DNA of 49,185 nt from Lachnospiraceae bacterium. GTDB taxonomy: Bacteria > Bacillota > Clostridia > Lachnospirales > Lachnospiraceae. The stretch is taken from contig JAQXXU010000006.1 of NCBI GenBank assembly GCA_029226225.1, positions 1-49,185 of the forward strand, in the 5' to 3' direction. The stretch's first letter is position 1, and the number at the start of each line of letters is the position of its first letter. Positions 1 through 7,765 of the stretch are shown one piece after another. Below the pieces are notes generated by a model, which had not been told where the DNA came from, did not search any database, and saw only the letters and a list, made by a program, of their open reading frames with translations. Position numbers and translations under genes: made by a program.

Positions 1-114
1 GCGGTGCTTCCGGATATGAAGGGACTCCGCACTCCGGTCGACAAGCTAGAGATGCTCGTAGACAAGGAATACTGGCCGATGCCTTCTTACGGAGATATGA
101 TTTTTGAAGTATAA
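1..114 (+). CDS. glnN: Glutamine synthetase (probably type III), C-terminal end only
   Basis: Frame 1 is open from the window edge to TAA at 112-114 and gives the last 37 residues of a protein whose start lies outside the window. The tail (VDKLEMLVDKEYWPMPSY, then GDMIFEV) resembles the C-terminus of type III glutamine synthetases of Clostridia as I remember them. These are large GlnN enzymes that make glutamine from glutamate, ammonia and ATP. No catalytic residue is inside the window, so the call rests on the tail alone. The next gene starts 14 bases after the stop and may be co-transcribed. A type I enzyme is less likely but cannot be excluded. Confidence 0.65.
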   Translation, partial: AVLPDMKGLRTPVDKLEMLVDKEYWPMPSYGDMIFEV

Positions 115-128
115 AACAGGAGAAGCCT

Positions 129-1265
129 ATGCTGAGAGACACAGCGCTTAAATACATAGACGATAACTCAGAAAAAATAGTTGATCTCTTAAAACAGATC
201 ACGGAAATTCCGGCGCCGACAGGAGACGAGGGGTGTCGGAGTGAATTCATCGAGCAGTACCTGGAAAACGCAGGTGCTGTCGGTGTTTACCGTGATAAAG
301 CTGGAAATGTAGTCTATCCATATGGCATCAGGCACGGCAGAAATAATGCCGTGATGATCGCTCATATGGATACTGTTTTTTCAAAGGACACGAAGCTGGA
401 AGTCACGGAAAAAGACGGAAAGCTGCTGTGTCCTGGGATTGGCGATGATACGGCAAATGTCGCCTGCCTTCTGCTACTGGCTGCGTTTGCGGCAAAAGAA
501 AAGCCAGCCATCAGATGCGGGATATTTTTCGTATTCGGGACAGGAGAGGAAGGCTTAGGGAACCTGAAAGGCAGCAAACGATTCATGGAAGAACACGCTG
601 ACTTTGTATCGCATTTCTGGGCGTTCGATCTCTATTACCGGAAGATCTACACCGACATGGTTGGCTCGATCCGCTACCGTATCAAAGTGCACACCATAGG
701 TGGACACTCATTCCTGAATTTCGGAAATCCGAATGCCATACATGTGGCATCGCAGATCATAAATGATCTCTACCGGATGCAGCCTAGCGATGAAGAGAAA
801 TACACGTATAATGTCGGCACCATCGGCGGCGGAAACTCTGTAAACAGCATCGCCGAAGATGTCTCATTTACGATGGAGTTCCGCACTGGTGAATTCAATA
901 TCATGAAAAAATGCGATCAGGCGATCCATGAAATTGTAAAGCGTTACAGCAAAAACGCACGCATCGAAATGGAAGTCATCGGCAAACGCCCATGTGCTCA
1001 GGGTGTTCCTGAAGAATCTGTCGAAAAAATGATCTCCCGCGCCCGTGAATCGATCCGCTCGATCATCGGCATCGACCCCGAAGAATCCACGGCCTCGACT
1101 GACTGTAACATCCCTCTCTCGATGGGTGTCCCGGCCATCTGCATCGGCCTCTGTGATGGCGCCCTTCTCCACACCGAAGAGGAGTGGATTTGGAAAGACT
1201 CCGTTGCCAAAGGCCTGAGACTGCTCTTTCATCTGGTCTACAGGTATTATTTTGCAGAGGATTGA
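129..1265 (+). CDS. M20 family metallopeptidase (zinc-dependent dipeptidase/deacylase type)
   Basis: This 378-residue cytoplasmic protein has the layout of the M20 family, which hydrolyses small peptides or N-acyl amino acids with two metal ions. Visible motifs are AHMDTVF (His79, Asp81), GIGDDTANV (Asp106), the catalytic/metal pair in GTGEEGLG (Glu140-Glu141), Asp167 in WAFD, a dimerisation-domain GGHSF at 191-195, and a C-terminal metal His348 in LLHTEEE. All expected ligands are present, so it should be active. The ATG at 129 has an AGGAG about seven bases upstream. No signal peptide is seen. Its position right after a glutamine synthetase end suggests nitrogen or peptide salvage, but the substrate cannot be read from sequence. 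PepT-like, PepV-like and amidohydrolase branches all remain possible. Confidence 0.85.
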   Translation: MLRDTALKYIDDNSEKIVDLLKQITEIPAPTGDEGCRSEFIEQYLENAGAVGVYRDKAGNVVYPYGIRHGRNNAVMIAHMDTVFSKDTKLEVTEKDGKLLCPGIGDDTANVACLLLLAAFAAKEKPAIRCGIFFVFGTGEEGLGNLKGSKRFMEEHADFVSHFWAFDLYYRKIYTDMVGSIRYRIKVHTIGGHSFLNFGNPNAIHVASQIINDLYRMQPSDEEKYTYNVGTIGGGNSVNSIAEDVSFTMEFRTGEFNIMKKCDQAIHEIVKRYSKNARIEMEVIGKRPCAQGVPEESVEKMISRARESIRSIIGIDPEESTASTDCNIPLSMGVPAICIGLCDGALLHTEEEWIWKDSVAKGLRLLFHLVYRYYFAED

Positions 1266-1369
1266 AACAGGGTTGATGATTTTTTTATAAATTATTGAAA
1301 GGCTTTTCAATTATGATTTAAGAAAGTAACCCATTGGGTAATTTTTTTATGAAAAAAATCAAAAAGCCG

Positions 1370-1397
1370 TTCCATTTTTTAAATGAACTGATATAAT
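1370..1397 (+). promoter_or_regulatory. Putative sigma-A promoter of the Big_2 protein gene
   Basis: A perfect TATAAT at 1392-1397 lies 16 bases after TTCCAT (1370-1375), a weak -35 match. The transcript would have a leader of about 65 bases ending in TAAGGAGG before the ATG at 1468. A short hairpin at 1329-1339 followed by a T run may end transcription from upstream, but its stem is only four pairs. Confidence 0.45.
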
Positions 1398-1467
1398 AGC
1401 TTTTGTTGGAAGGGAACAGAAAACAGTTTCCCACAGATACGAATTCTTTTTATAAGGAGGAATACAA

Positions 1468-3114
1468 ATGGTAAATCTTAAAAAAGCACTTGCCGTTGTT
1501 ATGGCGGCAGCCACAGCCTTTACCTTTGCTCCGGTGGCACAGATCGGAAGCACTCAGGCACAGGCTGAGGAAACAAAGGACCAGACTAAGGTCACATACA
1601 AGGCTGGAGACACAGAGTACGAGGCACAGAGCGATGCTGCACTTGGCAAAGGAAAGTCAAATACGACACTGGCTCTGGACACTGTTTCAAACAAGACAGC
1701 ACAGATTTCAGTAGCAAATACTTCAGCAGCTATCTACTATAATGCACCAACAGATACTACAGTATTAAGCGTCAGCGCCACAGGTACTGTTACAGCATTA
1801 AAGAAAGGTTCTTCAAGTGTTAGGGTCACAGTTGGACAGGCCAACTACACAATCCCATTCTTAGTAGATGACGTAGCTACAGACAGAGTATCTGTGAACG
1901 TAAATGGCAAGGCGGTTACATCAGATGGTGTATCTCTTGACCTCTCTACTTCTACAGCATCAAATGCCATCAAGTCATTAAAGCTGAATGGTGTTTCTTC
2001 AAACGGACTTACTGTAAAGTATGATCTGTATGACACACAGGCCAAGGCCGAGGCTGGTACGCAGGGCACAGCTATATTAAGAAATACTGATTCTACACTG
2101 ACTGTAGGAACAGACGGAACTCTTACTGCTGGTTCTGTAAAGGGCGACCGTTATATCAGAGTTTATACCGATTCTGATAATGCGAAGGGCGTTAAAGGCA
2201 GCTATGCTGTAGTAAAGGTTACTGTAAACCAGCTCCCTGAAGCTATCATTTCTTCTACACAGGATCCTATCGTTCTCGATGTGAAGAAGAACAAGACAGT
2301 AGACCTTTCAAAGGTTATCAGCGTAAATAACAACGCAACTATTACCTATACTCCGACCACTACTTCTAGCACAGAGTCTGATGGCATCTTTACAGTAGAT
2401 CAGGCAAAGAAGACTCTTACAGCTGTAAAAGTAGGTGAGGGTACACTTAGAGTATCTGTTCCTGTCACAACTACGACACGTGCAACCACAAAGGATATTC
2501 ATGTAAGTGTCCTTTCAGAAGTTCCGGAACCTACAAAAGTGGTTCCTACTATCACTGTAGATCCGTACACCAGAGTTACAGTTGGAAGCACTGTAAAAGT
2601 AAACGCTTCTACTACAGCTACTGGTGCAGCTATCGCATTTACTTCAGATAACCCAGCAGTTGCTACAGTAGACGCAAATGGTAATGTATCAGGAGTAAGC
2701 GCTGGTGTAACTACTATCACCGTTACTTCACCTGCTACTGCTGAGGCTCAGGCCGCAAGCACAAAGGTAACTGTTATCGTAGACGCCAAGTCTACAGCTC
2801 TTACAAAGGTAACTGGAGTAAAAGTAACCGGACGTAAGAAGAACTCTACAAAGATCACTGTAAAGTGGACGGCACAGCCTGTAGATGGTATTTATTACAG
2901 AGTAGAGAAGACCATCGTGAAGAAGGTAAATGGTAAGACTGTAAAGACCAAGGCTTACAAGTATGTAAAGAACGGCAAGACATCTACAACCCTTAAGATA
3001 TCAAAGACTGATACAGTAAAGGTACGTGTAAGGGCTATCGTAGATAATGCCGATGGCAATCAGGTAGCAGCTTCATGGTCAAAGGCTACTACTTCAAAGA
3101 GACCTAATAAATGA
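1468..3114 (+). CDS. Secreted Ig-like (Big_2) and fibronectin type III repeat protein
   Basis: This 548-residue protein starts with a classical signal peptide (positive VNLKK, hydrophobic AVVMAAATAFTFAPVA, likely cleavage near the AQA at about residue 34). Bacterial Ig-like (Big_2) signatures follow: SVSATGTVTALKKGSSSVRV near 100-118, and NPAVATVDANGNVSGVSAG near 395-415. The C-terminal 100 residues form an FnIII-like, Lys-rich module (VTGVKVTGRKKNSTKITVKW onward). The body is Thr/Ser/Val-rich with almost no Cys or Trp. No sortase motif or catalytic domain is visible. The basic C-terminal module could hold the protein on the anionic cell wall. It has its own promoter and a strong terminator, so it is monocistronic. 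Codons are rich in GTA/ACA and T-ended codons, as in metK here, which may reflect high expression. Role: probably a surface or matrix protein; the exact function is unknown. Confidence 0.75.
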   Translation: MVNLKKALAVVMAAATAFTFAPVAQIGSTQAQAEETKDQTKVTYKAGDTEYEAQSDAALGKGKSNTTLALDTVSNKTAQISVANTSAAIYYNAPTDTTVLSVSATGTVTALKKGSSSVRVTVGQANYTIPFLVDDVATDRVSVNVNGKAVTSDGVSLDLSTSTASNAIKSLKLNGVSSNGLTVKYDLYDTQAKAEAGTQGTAILRNTDSTLTVGTDGTLTAGSVKGDRYIRVYTDSDNAKGVKGSYAVVKVTVNQLPEAIISSTQDPIVLDVKKNKTVDLSKVISVNNNATITYTPTTTSSTESDGIFTVDQAKKTLTAVKVGEGTLRVSVPVTTTTRATTKDIHVSVLSEVPEPTKVVPTITVDPYTRVTVGSTVKVNASTTATGAAIAFTSDNPAVATVDANGNVSGVSAGVTTITVTSPATAEAQAASTKVTVIVDAKSTALTKVTGVKVTGRKKNSTKITVKWTAQPVDGIYYRVEKTIVKKVNGKTVKTKAYKYVKNGKTSTTLKISKTDTVKVRVRAIVDNADGNQVAASWSKATTSKRPNK

Positions 3115-3141
3115 TCACAGCTACTGAGCTGTTATATGACC

Positions 3142-3183
3142 GGGGCGGTTCTTTCATCAGAAAGGACCGCCCCTTGTTTTTTG
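3142..3183 (+). terminator. Rho-independent terminator after the Big_2 protein gene
   Basis: GGGGCGGTTCTTT pairs with AAAGGACCGCCCC (one G-U pair) around a short loop at 3142-3173, followed by TTGTTTTTT. This is a strong GC stem 27 bases after the stop codon. Confidence 0.9.
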
Positions 3184-3193
3184 GCTTAAACAC

Positions 3194-3222
3194 TTGCATT
3201 TTCCACATAATGCATATAAAAT
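3194..3222 (+). promoter_or_regulatory. Putative sigma-A promoter of valS
   Basis: TTGCAT at 3194-3199 and TAAAAT at 3217-3222 are separated by exactly 17 bases, just after the preceding terminator and about 40 bases before the valS start. The leader is too short for a T-box, the usual control of aminoacyl-tRNA synthetase genes in Firmicutes. Confidence 0.65.
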
Positions 3223-3260
3223 ATTGAAGATAATGTTCTAACATAAAGGAGACGCAAAGA

Positions 3261-5906
3261 ATGAAGCTTGCAAAGACATATGATCCGAAGGAGATTGAGG
3301 ACAGACTATATAAGAAGTGGGAGGATAACGGATACTTTCATGCTGAGGTGGACAGGAGTAAGAAGCCTTTCACTATCGTGATGCCGCCTCCGAATATCAC
3401 CGGAAAGCTTCACATGGGCCACGCCCTTGATAATACAATGCAGGATATCCTTATACGTTTCAAGAGGATGCAGGGATATGAGGCACTCTGGCAGCCGGGT
3501 ACAGACCATGCGGCCATAGCTACAGAGGTAAAAGTCACGAATGCCCTGAAGGAAAAAGGCATTGATAAGAAAGAAATCGGAAGAGAAGCATTCCTCGATT
3601 ACTGCTGGAAGTGGAGAGAACAGTACGGCAGAACTATCATCAATCAGCTGAAGAAGCTTGGAAGCTCGGCAGACTGGCAGCGTGAGAGATTCACGATGGA
3701 TGAGGGCTGCTCTAAGGCAGTGGAAGAAGTCTTTGTAAAGCTCTATGAAAAGGGATATATCTACAAGGGTTCCAGGATCATCAACTGGTGCCCTAAGTGT
3801 CAGACTTCGCTTTCAGACGCAGAGGTCGAGCATGTGGATCAGGACGGATTTTTCTGGCATATAAACTATCCGGTAAAGGGCGAGAAGGGCAGATTCGTAG
3901 AGATCGCCACGACAAGACCCGAGACACTCTTAGGAGATACAGCAGTTGCAGTGAATCCGGATGACGAGAGGTATAAGGATATCGTAGGAAAGACACTTCT
4001 TCTTCCTCTTACAGACAGAGAGATTCCGGTCATCGCCGATTCATATGTAGACAAAGAGTTCGGAACTGGTTGCGTGAAGATCACACCTGCACACGACCCT
4101 AACGACTTCGAGGTAGGAAAACGTCATAACCTTGAGGAAATCTGCATCTTAAACGACGACGGAACCATGAATGACAAGTGCGGCAAGTACGCAGGTATGG
4201 ATCGCTACGAGGCAAGAAAGGCCATGGTCGCTGATCTCGACAAGCTTGGTCTTCTGGTAAAAGTAGTTCCTCATACTCACGCTGTCGGAACACATGACAG
4301 GTGTCATACAACTGTCGAGCCTATGGTAAAGCCACAATGGTTCGTCCGTATGAAGGAGATGGGCGAAGCGGCTCTTGAAGCAGGCAGAAAAGGCGAGCTG
4401 AAGTTCGTCCCGGATAATTACATCAAGACATACGAGCACTGGCTCACTGATATCAGAGACTGGTGTATCAGCCGTCAGCTCTGGTGGGGTCACAGAATCC
4501 CGGCTTACTACTGTGATGATTGTGGAGAGATGGTCGTACAGAAAGGCGGAGCACCGAAGGTCTGCCCTAAGTGCGGTGGAAAGCACTTTACACAGGATCC
4601 GGATACGCTTGATACCTGGTTTTCATCGGCACTCTGGCCGTTCTCTACACTTGGCTGGCCGGAAAAGACAGAAGAGTACAAGTATTTTTATCCGACAGAT
4701 GTACTCGTGACAGGGTACGATATCATATTCTTCTGGGTCATCAGAATGGTATTCTCAGCCATAGAGCAGACAGGAAAAGTACCATTCCATCATGTGCTGA
4801 TCCATGGCCTTGTACGTGATGACAAGGGCAGAAAGATGTCGAAGTCACTCGGAAACGGGATCGATCCTCTCGAAGTCATCGATAAGTACGGAGCTGATGC
4901 ACTAAGACTTACCCTTATGACAGGGAATGCACCTGGAAATGACATGAGATTCTACTGGGAAAAGGTCGAGAATTCCAGAAACTTCGCGAATAAGGTATGG
5001 AATGCATCGAGATTCATCCAGATGAACCTGGACGGATTTGACCTGCATGACCCGAAGGAAAAAGATTTTCATACAGAGGACAAAGCTATCATCTCACTCG
5101 TGAACACCCTCGTAAAGGACGTCACTGAGAACATGGAAAAATATGAGCTCGGTGTCGCAGTTGGAAAAGTCTATGATTTCATCTGGGATGAATTCTGTGA
5201 CTGGTACATAGAGATGGTAAAGCCGCGCATGTATGCAAAGGACACAGATCCTGAGTCTGCAAATGCCGCACTTTTCACTCTGAAAAATGTCCTCTCGATC
5301 GCACTGAAGCTTCTGCATCCTTATATGCCGTTTATCACAGAGGAGATCTACTGCTCACTTAATCCAGAGGAAGAGACGATCATGACTTCAGCATGGCCGG
5401 TGTACCAGAAGACAGCTCATGACGCGAAGGCAGAGGATGTATATGCCAGAGCAAAGGAAATCGTAAAGGGAATGCGTGCAGTCCGCAAGGATATGGATGT
5501 GCCGAATTCTAAAAAGGCGACACTCTACATCGTATCCACGAAAGCCGCAGTACGAAAGACTTTCGAGGAGAATACATCACTCTACCAGACCCTCTGTAAC
5601 GCAAACGCAGTAAAGTTTCAGAAGGATAACAAGGGCATCAACGAGAAGAGCGTGTCGTTCGTTATCGCAGACGCCACCTGCTTCGTACCGCTTGCAGAAC
5701 TCGTAGACATGGATAAGGAGCGCGAGAGACTCGAGAAAGAGCAGAAGCGTCTCGAGGGTGAGCTGAAGCGTTCCAAGGGCATGCTCTCAAACGAGAAGTT
5801 CCTCGCTAAGGCCCCAAAAGCAAAAGTCGATGAGGAGAAAGCAAAGCTTGAAAAGTACGAGCAGATGATGACAGATGTGCAGAAACGCTTAAAAGACCTG
5901 GATTGA
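3261..5906 (+). CDS. valS: Valyl-tRNA synthetase
   Basis: This 881-residue class Ia synthetase charges tRNA-Val with valine. It shows the HIGH-type signature in PPPNITGKLHMGHAL (about 42-56), the KMSKS loop in GRKMSKSLGNG (about 525), the CP1 editing domain with TTRPETLLGD and a conserved GTGCVKITPAHDPND stretch, zinc-knuckle cysteines (CPKC, later CDDCGEM and CPKCGGKH), an anticodon-binding domain, and a C-terminal coiled coil (LEKEQKRLEGELKRSKGML) typical of bacterial ValRS. The length matches the family. The ATG at 3261 follows AAAGGAGA at proper spacing. It appears to be transcribed alone, and no T-box is present upstream. Confidence 0.98.
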   Translation: MKLAKTYDPKEIEDRLYKKWEDNGYFHAEVDRSKKPFTIVMPPPNITGKLHMGHALDNTMQDILIRFKRMQGYEALWQPGTDHAAIATEVKVTNALKEKGIDKKEIGREAFLDYCWKWREQYGRTIINQLKKLGSSADWQRERFTMDEGCSKAVEEVFVKLYEKGYIYKGSRIINWCPKCQTSLSDAEVEHVDQDGFFWHINYPVKGEKGRFVEIATTRPETLLGDTAVAVNPDDERYKDIVGKTLLLPLTDREIPVIADSYVDKEFGTGCVKITPAHDPNDFEVGKRHNLEEICILNDDGTMNDKCGKYAGMDRYEARKAMVADLDKLGLLVKVVPHTHAVGTHDRCHTTVEPMVKPQWFVRMKEMGEAALEAGRKGELKFVPDNYIKTYEHWLTDIRDWCISRQLWWGHRIPAYYCDDCGEMVVQKGGAPKVCPKCGGKHFTQDPDTLDTWFSSALWPFSTLGWPEKTEEYKYFYPTDVLVTGYDIIFFWVIRMVFSAIEQTGKVPFHHVLIHGLVRDDKGRKMSKSLGNGIDPLEVIDKYGADALRLTLMTGNAPGNDMRFYWEKVENSRNFANKVWNASRFIQMNLDGFDLHDPKEKDFHTEDKAIISLVNTLVKDVTENMEKYELGVAVGKVYDFIWDEFCDWYIEMVKPRMYAKDTDPESANAALFTLKNVLSIALKLLHPYMPFITEEIYCSLNPEEETIMTSAWPVYQKTAHDAKAEDVYARAKEIVKGMRAVRKDMDVPNSKKATLYIVSTKAAVRKTFEENTSLYQTLCNANAVKFQKDNKGINEKSVSFVIADATCFVPLAELVDMDKERERLEKEQKRLEGELKRSKGMLSNEKFLAKAPKAKVDEEKAKLEKYEQMMTDVQKRLKDLD

Positions 5907-5917
5907 TGTGCTGTCTT

Positions 5918-5950
5918 GACTGGAGAAAAAATCTGGTCAGTAATCTTTTT
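5918..5950 (+). terminator. Possible weak terminator after valS
   Basis: GACTGG (5918-5923) can pair with CTGGTC (5933-5938) using two wobble pairs, with an A-rich loop, and is followed by AGTAATCTTTTT. The stem is short, so termination may be partial. Confidence 0.4.
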
Positions 5951-5974
5951 GCATATAACGGTAAACAAGGGGAG

Positions 5975-6101
5975 CGGGACACATGAGCGGTGAAAGACCC
6001 TTATGAGACGCCAGTGCTTGGCGGCGGTTCTTCACGCCGCTTATGCACTGCTGCGTCTCATACGGAGCGAGAGCGTGTCTTGAACCGCTGCATGTGTACC
6101 G
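5975..6101. repeat. 127-base nearly complete imperfect palindrome
   Basis: The whole element folds on itself. CGGGACACATG (5975-5985) pairs with CATGTGTACCG (6091-6101, one mismatch). AGCGGT pairs with ACCGCT (6084-6089). AGAC pairs with GTCT (6077-6080). CCTTATGAGACGC (5999-6011) pairs with GCGTCTCATACGG (6053-6065, one mismatch). CAGTGC pairs with GCACTG (6045-6050). GCGGCG (6021-6026) pairs with CGCCGC (6035-6040) at the tip. The main asymmetry is an 11-base bulge, AGCGAGAGCGT, on the 3' arm. No ORF and no poly-T follows. It may be a REP-like genomic repeat, or an RNA in the leader of the downstream small gene. Confidence 0.8.
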
Positions 6102-6131
6102 ATTCCCGTAAAACGTCATTTAGGAAATGAT

Positions 6132-6317
6132 ATGATAGATTTTGATGAAGAATTAAAGAATTTCAAGCCGTCGATGGAAATCAGCGAAGCTGAAGACGCT
6201 ATCCGCGATAAGGACTTAACAGATATGATCGACATCTTAAAGGAGATCACAGAGAGCCAGTCGACAGTCATCAGGCAGAGCGCGGCAGTAGCATCGGCAG
6301 CGAAGAACAAGAGGTAG
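6132..6317 (+). CDS. Small acidic conserved-type protein of unknown function (61 aa)
   Basis: I do not recognise a family for this 61-residue protein. It starts MIDFDEELKNFKPSMEISEA, is acidic and predicted mainly helical (EDAIRDKDLTDMIDILKEI), and ends in a short basic tail (AAKNKR). There is no signal peptide, membrane segment or cysteine. The ATG at 6132 is preceded by AGGAAATGAT. The gene ends seven bases before the zinc-ribbon/TPR gene, so the two are almost surely translated from one mRNA and may act together. The codon pattern looks like the neighbours, which supports a real gene. Confidence 0.7.
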   Translation: MIDFDEELKNFKPSMEISEAEDAIRDKDLTDMIDILKEITESQSTVIRQSAAVASAAKNKR

Positions 6318-6324
6318 AGACCGG

Positions 6325-7713
6325 ATGGAAAAGTGCTTTTACTGCGGAAATCCGATCGGAGAGGACGAGAGAACCTGCAGGTTCTGCGGCGCAGATCAGA
6401 AAGCCTACAGGATGATAAAGGCATCATCCGAGAAGGAATACAATGAAGGTCTGGTGAAAGCCAGAGCCCACGATCTCTCTGGAGCAATCGAGAGTCTGAA
6501 CCGCTCGGTCCGCTATAATAAAAGAAACGTCAAAGCCCGCGATCTCTTAGGACTCGTATACATGAAGTATGGAGAGCCGGTGCTTGCGCTGCGAGAATGG
6601 GTCATAGCGAAGAACTTCGATCCGGAAGACGAGCTGGCTGACCGGTATTTAAACAGTGTAAGCGAAGACGCCGGGCTTTTTGAAAAAATAGACAATGCAG
6701 CGAAAAAATTCAACACGGCATACAAATACGCCAGGGCAAAAGCCTTCGACCTCGCTACACTCGAACTTAAAGCAGTAGTAAAAGAAAATCCTGGAATGGT
6801 AAAGGCCAGGCAGCTTCTGGCGCTGATATACATACAGGGCGGCGAATACTCAAAGGCGTATACAGAGCTTAAGGCTGCACAGAAAGTCGATGAGAGCAAT
6901 CCTCTGACTACGCGGTATATGAAGGAGACCCGCTCGCATCTGGTATCCGACAAGAAAAAGAAGAAAAAGGAACGGACAGAGCGTAGATCTACTATAGCGA
7001 TAAATGATGGACATGACGTAGTTCTGATGCCGCGTCAGACTTTTATCGAAGCTATAGATAATTCAAAGAGTGGTCTTTTTAATATCCTGATAGGAATCGC
7101 CATAGGAATTCTGGCATTCGTTTTCCTCGTGTCACCAACCATGAAGCAGAGAGAAAATGAGGAGACCAGAAAGGCGCTTATTACAGCGAATTCGACTTCG
7201 GCTTCGTCGAAGAGTGATGTCGCAGAGCTTAAAAAGCAGGTGGAAGAGCTGAACACGAAGCTCGAGAAGTACGAGGGCCAGTCAGACGTGAAGGGCTCAT
7301 ATGAGGACCTTCTGAAGGCACAGGATCAGGCTGGTTCAGAAGATAGTAATGACGACGCATCGAAAACTCTCTCAAAGGCGAACAGCTCGCTCCTTGGAAA
7401 AAATGGACAGAAGCTTTATAAAACGCTTACAGAGCAGATAGATAAGCAGACGCTGGTGACAAGCTATCAGGAGGGCGAGACAGCATTTGCCCGTAGACAG
7501 TATGATGATGCGATAAAAGCGTTAGAGAAAGTCGTAGATATAGACGACAGCTATGATAACGGCGAAGCCATGTACAAACTGGCACAGGCCTACGAGAACA
7601 GCGGGGACAAAGAAAATGCCCTGAAGTACTACCAGAAAGTCGCAAAAGACTATGCCAGGTATTACAGAGGCAGAAACTCAGCCAGAAAAGTCACCCAGCT
7701 TGAATCCCAATAA
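6325..7713 (+). CDS. Zinc-ribbon, TPR and single-pass membrane protein
   Basis: This 462-residue protein begins with a zinc ribbon (Cys4, Cys7, Cys18, Cys21; CFYCGNPIGEDERTCRFCG). TPR-like helical repeats follow at about 35-200 (for example LSGAIESLNRSVRYNKRNVK and YSKAYTELKAAQKVDESNPL). A Lys-rich linker (KKKKKERTERR) and one transmembrane helix (about 250-271, NILIGIAIGILAFVFLV) come next, then a coiled coil (about 290-315) and two further TPRs at the C-terminus (EKVVDIDDSYDNGEAMYKLA). The zinc ribbon and first TPRs should be cytoplasmic (the basic linker lies on that side) and the last TPRs outside. TPR scaffolds bind partner proteins, but the partner is unknown. It forms a unit with the 61-aa gene and ends at a strong bidirectional terminator. 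No catalytic motif is visible. Confidence 0.8.
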   Translation: MEKCFYCGNPIGEDERTCRFCGADQKAYRMIKASSEKEYNEGLVKARAHDLSGAIESLNRSVRYNKRNVKARDLLGLVYMKYGEPVLALREWVIAKNFDPEDELADRYLNSVSEDAGLFEKIDNAAKKFNTAYKYARAKAFDLATLELKAVVKENPGMVKARQLLALIYIQGGEYSKAYTELKAAQKVDESNPLTTRYMKETRSHLVSDKKKKKKERTERRSTIAINDGHDVVLMPRQTFIEAIDNSKSGLFNILIGIAIGILAFVFLVSPTMKQRENEETRKALITANSTSASSKSDVAELKKQVEELNTKLEKYEGQSDVKGSYEDLLKAQDQAGSEDSNDDASKTLSKANSSLLGKNGQKLYKTLTEQIDKQTLVTSYQEGETAFARRQYDDAIKALEKVVDIDDSYDNGEAMYKLAQAYENSGDKENALKYYQKVAKDYARYYRGRNSARKVTQLESQ

Positions 7714-7721
7714 ACAATAAA

Positions 7722-7762
7722 AAAGCTGTGAGGAACTTGAATTCCTCACAGCTTTATTTTTA
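7722..7762. terminator. Bidirectional terminator between convergent genes
   Basis: AAAGCTGTGAGGAA (7722-7735) pairs perfectly with TTCCTCACAGCTTT (7742-7755), with a six-base loop. A T-rich tract follows on the plus strand (ATTTTTAT) and an A-rich tract precedes it (T run on the minus strand), so it can serve both flanking genes. Confidence 0.92.
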
Positions 7763-7765
7763 TGC

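Noticed and set aside
864-1310. 148-aa minus-strand ORF over the M20 peptidase gene
   Set aside because: It lies antisense to a clear family gene, has no ribosome site and no recognisable domain; it mirrors the codon pattern of the plus strand.
3184-3260. T-box leader before valS
   Set aside because: Only 77 bases are available after the preceding terminator and no T-box sequence or specifier hairpin is visible.
4149-4586. 145-aa minus-strand ORF inside valS
   Set aside because: Fully antisense to a conserved synthetase with no start signal; taken as a shadow.
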